A stretch of DNA of 37,727 bases, from positions 1 through 37,727 of the forward strand of contig DAOWCY010000052.1 in assembly GCA_030639305.1 (NCBI GenBank). Direction: 5' to 3'. Below are positions 23,708 to 30,535 of this stretch, piece by piece (the first letter of the stretch is position 1; every line of letters begins with the position of its first letter). The translations under genes and the position numbers were made by a program. This DNA is from JAGLQA01 sp023135565. GTDB lineage: Bacteria > Acidobacteriota > Aminicenantia > UBA2199. Under the pieces are notes generated by a model, which saw only the letters and a list, made by a program, of their open reading frames with translations, was not told the DNA's origin and did no database searches.

Positions 23708-24955
23708 ATGTCGAAAACTTTCGTTGAAAAATTAATGAGCCGCAAAGCCGGCAAGGATGTCACGGCAGGTGAGATCGTTTCTATCGAACCTGATTTCGTG
23801 ATGAGCCATGACAACGCCGCCGCTATATCCCATACCTTTAAAAAAATCGGCGTCGAAAAGATTAAATACCCCGAACGGGTGGTGATTATCCTGGACCACG
23901 AAGTTCCGGCTCCAAAAGAATCATCAGCCATCAATCACAAAGAGATCAGGCAGTTCGTGCAGGAACAAGGAATCCAACACTTTTACGATGTCAACCACGG
24001 CATCTGCCACCAGGTCTTCGTGGACGAAGGCTTTGCACTGCCGGGCAAATTAATCGTCGGCTCCGACTCCCATACCACTACCTACGGCGCTTTAGGCGCT
24101 GTGTCCGCCGGGATCGGCAGGTCCGAAGTAGCTGCTGTTTGGGCCATCGGCCAGTTGTGGTTCCAGGTGCCGGAAACCCTTAAGATTTCCCTTGTCGGCA
24201 AAATGCCCCGCTATCTCACCACCAAAGATATTGCGCTGCACATCATCGGCAGGATAAAATCGGACGGCGCTGATTACAAAGCGGTGGAATTCTGCGGCGA
24301 AGCCGTGGGCTATATGGACGTGGAAGAAAGGCTGGTTTTAACCAATATGGCTGCCGAAATGGGCGCCAAAAACGGTTATATCCCACCTGACTATCTTACT
24401 TTCGATTTTGTCAAAGGCCGGGCAAAAGTCGAATACGAGCCCCTCTATTCCGATGAAGGAGCGAAGTTCTGCGGCGCTGTGGAATTCGATATTTCCAAAA
24501 TTCTTCCTGCGGTGGCCAAACCGCATACAGTGGATAATTACTGTACTGTGGAGGAGGCTGCCGGAACTAAGATAGACCAGGCTTTGATCGGAACCTGTAC
24601 TAACGGCAGGTTGTGCGACCTGGAAGCAGCAGCGCAAATTTTGCAGGGGAAAAAGGTAAAAGCCCGTACTCTAATTATCCCGGCTTCCTGGGAGATTTAT
24701 AGGGCGGCACTGAAAAAAGGTTATATCGAAATTTTTATCGACGCCGGCGCCATGGTGTTGAATCCCGGCTGCGGCCCCTGCTTAGGTGCGCACTTAGGTG
24801 TAATGGCGCCGGGAGAAGTCACTTTTTCCACTGCTAACAGGAATTTCAAAGGGCGCATGGGCTGCCGGGAGGCGGAAATTTATTTAGGTTCGCCATTATC
24901 GGTAGCTGCGTCGGCGGTTACGGGTGAGATCACGCATCCGGGGAGGTTCTTATGA
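23708..24955 (+). CDS. LeuC/aconitase-family hydro-lyase, large subunit
   Basis: 415 aa [4Fe-4S] isomerase large subunit of the 3-isopropylmalate dehydratase / homoaconitase type (archaeal-length LeuC2). Motifs: LDHEVPAPKESSA, VGSDSHTTTYGALGA, and the cluster cysteines in IGTCTNGR and NPGCGPCLG. With the small subunit it would interconvert citrate/isocitrate, 2-/3-isopropylmalate or homocitrate/homoisocitrate. No 2-isopropylmalate or homocitrate synthase is nearby. The dehydrogenase downstream carries isocitrate-type residues, so an aconitase role is plausible but unproven. The 3' end overlaps the small-subunit gene by four bases (ATGA). Confidence 0.9.
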   Translation: MSKTFVEKLMSRKAGKDVTAGEIVSIEPDFVMSHDNAAAISHTFKKIGVEKIKYPERVVIILDHEVPAPKESSAINHKEIRQFVQEQGIQHFYDVNHGICHQVFVDEGFALPGKLIVGSDSHTTTYGALGAVSAGIGRSEVAAVWAIGQLWFQVPETLKISLVGKMPRYLTTKDIALHIIGRIKSDGADYKAVEFCGEAVGYMDVEERLVLTNMAAEMGAKNGYIPPDYLTFDFVKGRAKVEYEPLYSDEGAKFCGAVEFDISKILPAVAKPHTVDNYCTVEEAAGTKIDQALIGTCTNGRLCDLEAAAQILQGKKVKARTLIIPASWEIYRAALKKGYIEIFIDAGAMVLNPGCGPCLGAHLGVMAPGEVTFSTANRNFKGRMGCREAEIYLGSPLSVAASAVTGEITHPGRFL

Positions 24956-25470
24956 TCGGCAAATTTAGCGGTAGGGCCTGGAAATATGGAGATAATATTA
25001 ACACGGATGTAATATTCCCCGGCAAATACACCTACCAGAAAATGGAACCCGAAGAAATGGCCAAACATGCTTTAGAAGACCTCGATCCCGGGTTTGTGGG
25101 CAAAGTCAAAGAGGGCGATATTCTTGTAGCCGGGAAAAATTTCGGCATGGGATCTTCCCGTGAGCAGGCAGCCGTGGCTGTTAAGTATGCCGGGATCAGG
25201 GTGATTATCGCCGTATCTTTTGCCCGTATTTATTTCCGGAATGCCATTAATGCCGGGATGCCGGCCATCAAATTGCCACCGGCCGCGGCAGCCATAGAGG
25301 ACGGCGATGAAGTCACCGTAGACATGGCCAAAGGTGAAATCGTCACCCCGAAGGGTGTCTTTTCTTTCCCCCCATATCCCGAAACAGTGATGAATATTCT
25401 CGAAAAGGGCGGCCTGATAAATTATATAAAAGCCCAGGTAGAAGCGCCCCGCGGCGCGGGGGCCCTATAA
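24952..25470 (+). CDS. LeuD/aconitase-family hydro-lyase, small subunit
   Basis: 172 aa swivel-domain subunit. Motifs: NTDVIFPGKYTYQ near the N-terminus, GKNFGMGSSREQAAVAVKYAGI, and FARIYFRNAINAGMPAIKL. The substrate-selecting loop reads YTYQ, unlike the YLRM/YLRT/YLVY forms usually quoted for homoaconitase and isopropylmalate isomerase, so the substrate cannot be named. The last seven residues (APRGAGAL) arise from a dispersed-repeat fragment that provides the stop, so the native C-terminus was probably replaced. Confidence 0.9.
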   Translation: MIGKFSGRAWKYGDNINTDVIFPGKYTYQKMEPEEMAKHALEDLDPGFVGKVKEGDILVAGKNFGMGSSREQAAVAVKYAGIRVIIAVSFARIYFRNAINAGMPAIKLPPAAAAIEDGDEVTVDMAKGEIVTPKGVFSFPPYPETVMNILEKGGLINYIKAQVEAPRGAGAL

Positions 25471-25642
25471 GCCGCTTCGCGGCATAGCAGCGCTTTTGCT
25501 TCTCGCTTTTTTAAACAGAAGTTTTAATCAAACTTTTTCAACCCCGTACGCACGGGGAGGCGATAAGCCGCTTCGCAGCAGGTGTGATGTTAGCGCCTCT
25601 AAAATTATTAAAAGTTTGGCCCCCGGCAGGGCCGCCGGAGGC
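25447..25642 (+). repeat. Dispersed repeat copies between small subunit and dehydrogenase
   Basis: GCGCCCCGCGGCGCGGGG, CCTATAAGCCGCTTCGCGGC, TTTTTAAACAGAAGTTTTAATCAAAC, then a second GATAAGCCGCTTCGCAGC and GTTTGGCCCCCGGCAGGG-CCGCCGGAGGC. The first part forms the end of the upstream coding sequence. Confidence 0.75.
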
Positions 25643-25671
25643 AAGAAAAAAATACTTAAGGAGAAATAATA

Positions 25672-26853
25672 ATGAAAAGAACTATAGTTTCGATGCCCGG
25701 AGACGGGATTGGTAAAACCGTATTACCGGAAGCCATCAGGGTACTGGAAGCCGCCGGTTTTGAAGCTGATTACGTGCACGCCGACATCGGCTGGGAATTC
25801 TGGTGTAAAGAAGGAAACCCGCTGCCACAGCGGACTTTGGATTTATTAGCGGAACATAAAATCTCTTTATTCGGCGCTATTACGTCCAAACCGAAAACAG
25901 AAGCAGCCAAAGAGCTGGCCCCTGGATTGCAGGACAAAGGTTATGTTTATTACAGTCCCATTGTGGGCCTGCGGCAGCATTTTGATTTGGATATTTGTAC
26001 ACGTCCCTGCAAAACTTTCAAAGGCAATTCCCTTAATTTTATCAGGAAAGGCAAAGGCGACTCCATAGAAGAACCGGAAGTGGACGTAGTCATTTTTCGT
26101 CAGAATACGGAAGGTTTATACGGCGGCGTGGAATGGACCGGTCCACCGGACAATGTTTATGCGGCCTTAAACAGCCACCCCAAGTTTAAAAAGTTCGCTG
26201 CTGCGCCGCGGGAAGAACTGGCTATTTCCACCCGGATTTTTACTCGCAAAGCAACGGAAAGAATCGTCAGGGCAGCTTTCGAGCATGCTAAAAAATTCGG
26301 TTACAAATCGGTAACCGTTTGTGAGAAGCCCAATGTCATCCGGGAGACCTCCGGCATGATGCTGGCTTTATGCCTTGAAATAGCCGAAGAGTACCAGGGC
26401 ATCTCGCTCTGGAACACCAACATCGACGCCCAGATGATGTGGCTCACCAAGAACCCGGAAACTTACGGCGTGATTGTCAGCGGCAACATGTTCGGCGACA
26501 TCGTTTCCGATGGTTTTGCCGGATTGGTAGGCGGTCTCGGTTTCGCCTGTTCCGCCAATGTCGGCGCGGAAGTAGCTATTTTCGAACCCACCCACGGTTC
26601 CGCGCCCAAGTATGCGGAGTATGAAACCTCCATCGTCAATCCTATTGCCATGGTTTTATCCGCCTGTATGATGCTCGACCATATCGGCGAAACCGAAAAA
26701 GCGGCGGCCATTCGCCGCGCTATTACCGCGGTAGTAGAAGAAGGCAAAGTACAGGCTTATGATATGAAAAAACTATCCGGTTCGCCGCAAGTGCTCGACC
26801 AGGGCGCTGCTTCCACCACCCAAGTGACCGACGCCATCATCGAGAAACTGTAG
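25672..26853 (+). CDS. Isocitrate/isopropylmalate dehydrogenase family, probably isocitrate dehydrogenase
   Basis: 393 aa, oxidative decarboxylation of a 2-hydroxy tricarboxylate. Motifs: MPGDGIGKTVLPEA, FRQNTEGLYGGVE, GVIVSGNMFGDIVSDGFAGLVGGLG and EPTHGSAPKYA. The substrate loop reads GNSLNFIR, which retains the Ser-x-Asn and Arg of E. coli isocitrate dehydrogenase (RSLNVALR), not the Leu/Glu type of isopropylmalate dehydrogenase. After the His-Gly motif, APKYA carries the Lys-Tyr pair linked to NADP use. With the aconitase-type subunits upstream this gives citrate to 2-oxoglutarate. SD AGGAG is 12 nt before ATG. It stops at TAG and then runs into a repeat copy (26873-26930). Confidence 0.9.
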   Translation: MKRTIVSMPGDGIGKTVLPEAIRVLEAAGFEADYVHADIGWEFWCKEGNPLPQRTLDLLAEHKISLFGAITSKPKTEAAKELAPGLQDKGYVYYSPIVGLRQHFDLDICTRPCKTFKGNSLNFIRKGKGDSIEEPEVDVVIFRQNTEGLYGGVEWTGPPDNVYAALNSHPKFKKFAAAPREELAISTRIFTRKATERIVRAAFEHAKKFGYKSVTVCEKPNVIRETSGMMLALCLEIAEEYQGISLWNTNIDAQMMWLTKNPETYGVIVSGNMFGDIVSDGFAGLVGGLGFACSANVGAEVAIFEPTHGSAPKYAEYETSIVNPIAMVLSACMMLDHIGETEKAAAIRRAITAVVEEGKVQAYDMKKLSGSPQVLDQGAASTTQVTDAIIEKL

Positions 26854-26872
26854 ACGAAATTTCCTATCAACT

Positions 26873-26932
26873 TTGCCTCCGGCGGCCAAAAACCTTTTTG
26901 AAAAAAGGTTTCTGGACTTCCAAAAACTTTTC
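26873..26932 (+). repeat. Short-hairpin palindromic repeat copy
   Basis: GCCTCCGGCGGCC, AAAACCTTTTTGAAAAAAGGTTT, CTGGACTTCCAAAAACTTTT. Same family as 2697-2752, 4270-4340 and 7450-7515. It may serve as a terminator of the dehydrogenase gene. Confidence 0.75.
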
Positions 26933-27048
26933 ATGAGCGATACGTAAAAAAACATTTATCCGATTTACGCAGGCTGCACAGAGGTTTTCGCTTTTTGGTG
27001 GAAATAACGGTTCAACCCTGGAAAAATAAGTTCGACGGCCGCTCATTT

Positions 27049-27077
27049 TTGCATCGCCGGGAGAATTATTGTATAAT
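27049..27077 (+). promoter_or_regulatory. Promoter for the CNNM/CBS gene
   Basis: TTGCAT (27049-27054), 17-bp spacer, perfect TATAAT (27072-27077), 30 bases before the ATG; ribosome binding site GGCAGGTGA at 27093-27101. Confidence 0.65.
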
Positions 27078-27106
27078 ATTTTACTTTTAAAGGCAGGTGA
27101 TAGAAA

Positions 27107-28156
27107 ATGATAAAACTTTTTTTGGTTGTCCTGGGACTTATCGCAATCTCTTTTCTGTGTTCTATATTGGAGGCGGTTATTCTCTCGATTTCCCGTTCTT
27201 ATATAGAAATACTGGTTGAAAAGGGAAGCAGGTCAGGCCGCTGGCTACTGCAGTTGAAAGAAAGAATAGAAGAACCGATAGCCGCAATCCTGACCTTGAA
27301 TACCATTTCCCACACAGTAGGCGCCGCTGTTTCTGGGGCCATTGCCATGCAGGTGTTCGGTTCCCACCGGTTGGCTGTTTTTTCCGCTGTGTTGACCTTA
27401 TTGATCCTGATTTTTTCGGAGATCATCCCCAAAACTATAGGAGCGCGCTACTGGAAACGATTAGGCCCCTTTTCCGCTTATTGTCTTAAGGGCATGATTT
27501 TTATTATGAAACCGTTAATTGTGCCCATTCATTATATATCGCGTTTATTTTCTAAAGGAAATGCCGACAATTTGCTCAGCAAAAGGGAAATTTTTAATAC
27601 CATCCGCCTGGGTTATCTGCAGGGAGTGCTGCAGCCCCAGGAATTTGAAATCATGGATAACTTATTTAAACTGCAGTCCATTAAGGTTGAAGATATTATG
27701 ACTCCCCGGCCGGTGGTTTTTACTTTACCGGCGGATTACAAAATTTCAGATATCGAAAGTGAATCGCCGCCTTTCGATTTTTCCCGGATTCCTCTTTATG
27801 ACGCCCGGGAGAATAGTGTTGAAGGAATCGTTTTGCGGCGCGATATCGTAAACTACAGCCGGGAAAAAAAAGATGCGACATTAAAATCTTTGTCCCGGCC
27901 GGCATTTTTTGTGCCGGACACCATTTCAACTTACCGGTTGTTGAACCGGCTAATCGAGCAAAAAATCCACCTGGCGGTTGTGATCAATGAGTTCGGTGAT
28001 TTTATAGGTATCGTCACTATGGAAGATGCCATCGAAACCTTGTTGGGTAAGGAGATCGTGGATGAATATGACCGGGTGGCGGATATGCGCGAATTGGCCC
28101 GTAAAAAATCGCGCCGCATGTTAGAAAAACAAGCCCGCGGTGAAGGCGCCCGCTGA
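27107..28156 (+). CDS. CNNM/DUF21 membrane protein with CBS pair (hemolysin C/CorC-like)
   Basis: 349 aa inner-membrane protein. The DUF21 domain spans about 1-150 with three to four membrane helices (LFLVVLGLIAISFLCSILEA, TVGAAVSGAIAMQVFG, LAVFSAVLTLLILIFSEIIPKT). A CBS pair fills about 190-320 (VEDIMTPRPVVFTLP, IPLYD, FGDFIGIVTMEDAIETLLG). The C-terminal CorC_HlyC domain found in many relatives is absent. Relatives act in magnesium or cobalt export or resistance. It is convergent with the following antiporter gene, three bases apart; both would handle divalent cations or sodium. Confidence 0.9.
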   Translation: MIKLFLVVLGLIAISFLCSILEAVILSISRSYIEILVEKGSRSGRWLLQLKERIEEPIAAILTLNTISHTVGAAVSGAIAMQVFGSHRLAVFSAVLTLLILIFSEIIPKTIGARYWKRLGPFSAYCLKGMIFIMKPLIVPIHYISRLFSKGNADNLLSKREIFNTIRLGYLQGVLQPQEFEIMDNLFKLQSIKVEDIMTPRPVVFTLPADYKISDIESESPPFDFSRIPLYDARENSVEGIVLRRDIVNYSREKKDATLKSLSRPAFFVPDTISTYRLLNRLIEQKIHLAVVINEFGDFIGIVTMEDAIETLLGKEIVDEYDRVADMRELARKKSRRMLEKQARGEGAR

Positions 28157-28159
28157 GTT

Positions 28160-29116
28160 TTATTTCCGAATAATAATAAAAACCATGTATGCCACATAGA
28201 TCAATAATAAAAACAGGGCTTCCAGGCGGTCTAATTTTCTTCTCCCCAGGGTGAACATAGCAGCAAAGAGCGTTAGACTCCCCACTCCGAAAACAATTAG
28301 ATCTAAATTAAACACCGTGTTGTAGCGGATAGGGGATATGCCGCTGCTGACTCCCAATATAAGAAGGAAGTTAAAAATATTGGAACCCACTACGTTTCCC
28401 ACAGCCAGGTCGCATCTTTTTTTAAAAGCAGCTACTGCCGAGGTAGCCAGTTCCGGCAGGGATGTGCCCATGGAAACGATGGTCAGGCCGATCAGTTTTT
28501 CGCTTACGTGGAGTCTCTTGGCAATAATAACCGCATGGTCTACCACCAACTTGCCTCCAAAGAACAACCCGGCAAAACCGAGCAAGATAAAAATCCAGGT
28601 TTTAGGCAGGGAGAATAGTTTCATTCCTTCGGAGCCGGTGGTTTTGGTTTTTGACTGCCTGAAGCTGTAATAGAGGAAACCGGCGAACAATGTTAGGAGT
28701 ATCAGCGCGTCGATGCGGGAAATGCGGTTAACGGCGGTTTTAGAGAGGAGCCGGTCGTTGACCAGGAAAAATAGGAGAAGTGTCACTAACATGGAGAAGG
28801 GGATTTCTCTTCTTACCGCATGCCGCTGCACTTTCAGGGGGTAGATGAGGGCGGCGATGCTCAAGATTAAAAAAGTATTAAAAATGTTGCTGCCGATCAC
28901 ATTGCCCAGTACTAATTCGTTTTTCCCGCTTAAGCTGGAGAATATATTGACTGCCAATTCGGGTGCCGAGGTGCCGAAAGCCACGACTGTGAGGCCGATA
29001 ACCATTTCCGAGATTTGGAATCTTTTGGCCAATGAAGAAGCGCCGTCGATAAGAAAGTCGGCTCCTTTCACTACAAAGACGAAGCCCACTACCAGAAAAA
29101 TGAATGATAAAAGCAT
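28160..29116 (-). CDS. Calcium/sodium antiporter, CaCA family (YrbG-like)
   Basis: 318 aa with ten to eleven predicted membrane helices and the two inverted alpha-repeats of the family. The first is VAFGTSAPELAVNIF with GNVIGSNIFN. The second is VSMGTSLPELATSAV with GNVVGSNIFN. The acidic Glu of each GTSxPEL motif is kept, so cation exchange should be functional. Full length for the family. Three bases separate its stop from that of the CNNM gene. Confidence 0.94.
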   Translation of the reverse strand: MLLSFIFLVVGFVFVVKGADFLIDGASSLAKRFQISEMVIGLTVVAFGTSAPELAVNIFSSLSGKNELVLGNVIGSNIFNTFLILSIAALIYPLKVQRHAVRREIPFSMLVTLLLFFLVNDRLLSKTAVNRISRIDALILLTLFAGFLYYSFRQSKTKTTGSEGMKLFSLPKTWIFILLGFAGLFFGGKLVVDHAVIIAKRLHVSEKLIGLTIVSMGTSLPELATSAVAAFKKRCDLAVGNVVGSNIFNFLLILGVSSGISPIRYNTVFNLDLIVFGVGSLTLFAAMFTLGRRKLDRLEALFLLLIYVAYMVFIIIRK

Positions 29117-29293
29117 GTAGGATTGTATCTTATTTTTTCGTCAAATACAACCTTTGTCGGCAAAAATCCATAACACGCAGGGGGCGGCGACCCCAGCCGA
29201 GAATGTCATCCAAAACGTTTCTCGATGAGTTAAAAGTTTTTTGCAAAAAAACAAGATTATCACTGGTCAGTAGTACAGGGGGCAGCGATCCAC

Positions 29294-29311
29294 TGTTATC
29301 CCGGGATAACA
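29294..29311. promoter_or_regulatory. 18-bp perfect palindrome, candidate operator
   Basis: TGTTATCCCGGGATAACA is self-complementary over all 18 bases and ends 22 bases before the -35 box of the operon promoter. Placement and symmetry suit a dimeric regulator. The centre CCCGGG could also be a methylation target of the encoded Dcm enzyme. Confidence 0.5.
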
Positions 29312-29333
29312 ATGGGTAATTCCCTCTTATTAC

Positions 29334-29362
29334 TTGACAATTGGAGTATTTTATCCTATAGT
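29334..29362 (+). promoter_or_regulatory. Promoter P1 of the defence-like operon
   Basis: Perfect TTGACA (29334-29339), 17-bp spacer, TATAGT (29357-29362). Confidence 0.7.
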
Positions 29363-29413
29363 ACGCCTATGAAGAAAAAGCGATTTTCCTATGCAGTTAT
29401 TTTATTTTTTCTA

Positions 29414-29441
29414 TTGACAAAAATTCCCTTAAAATGATAAA
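29414..29441 (+). promoter_or_regulatory. Promoter P2, next to the methyltransferase start
   Basis: Perfect TTGACA (29414-29419), 16-bp spacer, GATAAA (29436-29441). Transcription would begin about 5 bases before the ATG at 29453, giving a nearly leaderless message. The ATG has no Shine-Dalgarno sequence, in agreement. Confidence 0.5.
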
Positions 29442-29452
29442 TTTATATTACC

Positions 29453-30535
29453 ATGAAGAAAAAAGAGAAGTCCCTGGGAAAATTAAAGGCCGTTGATTTT
29501 TTCTGCGGTGCAGGAGGTATAACCTATGGCTTTAGTCTTGCAGGGATAAAGGTGCTCGCTGGGATTGATATCGATGCGGAATGCAAAGAGACCTATGAAC
29601 TGAATAATCCGCATTCCGAATTTATTCATGTTGATATAAATAAATTAAAAGCGCCTGCTTTTCGAAAAAGAATCGGTATTGAAAAAAACGATGAGTCTTT
29701 GGTTTTTATCGGGTGCAGCCCTTGCCAGTACTGGACCCGGATAAATACTCAAAAAGCAAAATCTACGGAAACAAAAAATTTGCTTAAGGAATTCCGCCGC
29801 TTCGTCGATTATTTCAAACCGGGTTTCATTGTTATAGAGAACGTACCGGGACTTTCCAAAAGAAAAAAGGAAAGCAAACTCGAGGATTTCCTGGTTTACC
29901 TGGAAGAGAACGAATACGCTTATACTCACGGTATTATAAATGCAAATGACTATGGGGTTCCTCAAAAAAGGAAACGGTTTATACTTATTGCATCGAGAGT
30001 TTTGAAAAGTATAAATCTACCCGAACCTCAAAAGAATCCCTCACTTGTGGTAAAGAATTTCATCGGTGTCTGGAACGGATTCCCGAAAATAGAGGCGGGA
30101 CATAAAGATGATTCGAGTTTTCAGCATACTGCGGCAATGCTTTCGGAAAAGAATATTTTGCGGTTAAATAAAACATCCCCGGATGGTGGAAACCGCTGGT
30201 CATGGAAAGACGATCCTTATTTGCAAATAAACGCATATAAAGGAAAGGATCATATTTTCCGGGATGTTTACGGCCGTATGTACTGGAATAAACCGGCCCC
30301 GACCATTACTACGAAATTCATCCGGACATCCAACGGCAGGTTTTCTCACCCCGAAGAGCATCGGGGGCTTTCGCTCCGGGAAGGAGCGGTATTGCAAACA
30401 TTTCCGAAAAATTATGTTTTCAGGGGATCTAACATAGACTCCATTGCAAAACAGATCGGGAATGCAGTCCCGCCGGAACTGTCCCGTCGTATAGGAGAGA
30501 CTTTGGTAAAGGAATTCAAGGATGCCTACATTTAG
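29453..30535 (+). CDS. DNA (cytosine-5) methyltransferase
   Basis: 360 aa, full-length C5 enzyme. Motif I VDFFCGAGGITYGFSLAG (14-31); motif IV GCSPCQYWT with catalytic Cys91; motif VI IENVPGL (128-134); motif VIII NANDYGVPQKRKRFILIAS; motif X QIGNAVPPELSRR. The target site cannot be predicted. It is the first of four genes linked by overlaps (14 bases with the next), closing with Vsr. Vsr partners usually repair the T:G mismatches that C5 methylation creates. Lower GC than flanking genes fits horizontal transfer. It stops at TAG, with another in-frame TAG five codons on. Confidence 0.95.
   Translation: MKKKEKSLGKLKAVDFFCGAGGITYGFSLAGIKVLAGIDIDAECKETYELNNPHSEFIHVDINKLKAPAFRKRIGIEKNDESLVFIGCSPCQYWTRINTQKAKSTETKNLLKEFRRFVDYFKPGFIVIENVPGLSKRKKESKLEDFLVYLEENEYAYTHGIINANDYGVPQKRKRFILIASRVLKSINLPEPQKNPSLVVKNFIGVWNGFPKIEAGHKDDSSFQHTAAMLSEKNILRLNKTSPDGGNRWSWKDDPYLQINAYKGKDHIFRDVYGRMYWNKPAPTITTKFIRTSNGRFSHPEEHRGLSLREGAVLQTFPKNYVFRGSNIDSIAKQIGNAVPPELSRRIGETLVKEFKDAYI

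Larger units (their letters stand above)
29117..29452. promoter_or_regulatory. Control region of the methyltransferase/ATPase/Vsr operon
   Basis: Contains a block related to 16503 and 19306 (CCCCAGCCGAGAATGTCATC, 29191-29210), an 18-bp perfect palindrome, and two promoters. A 22-codon ORF (29369-29437, MKKKRFSYAVILFFLL...) starts 7 bases after the first -10 box. It has no ribosome binding site and may be chance. Confidence 0.55.
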
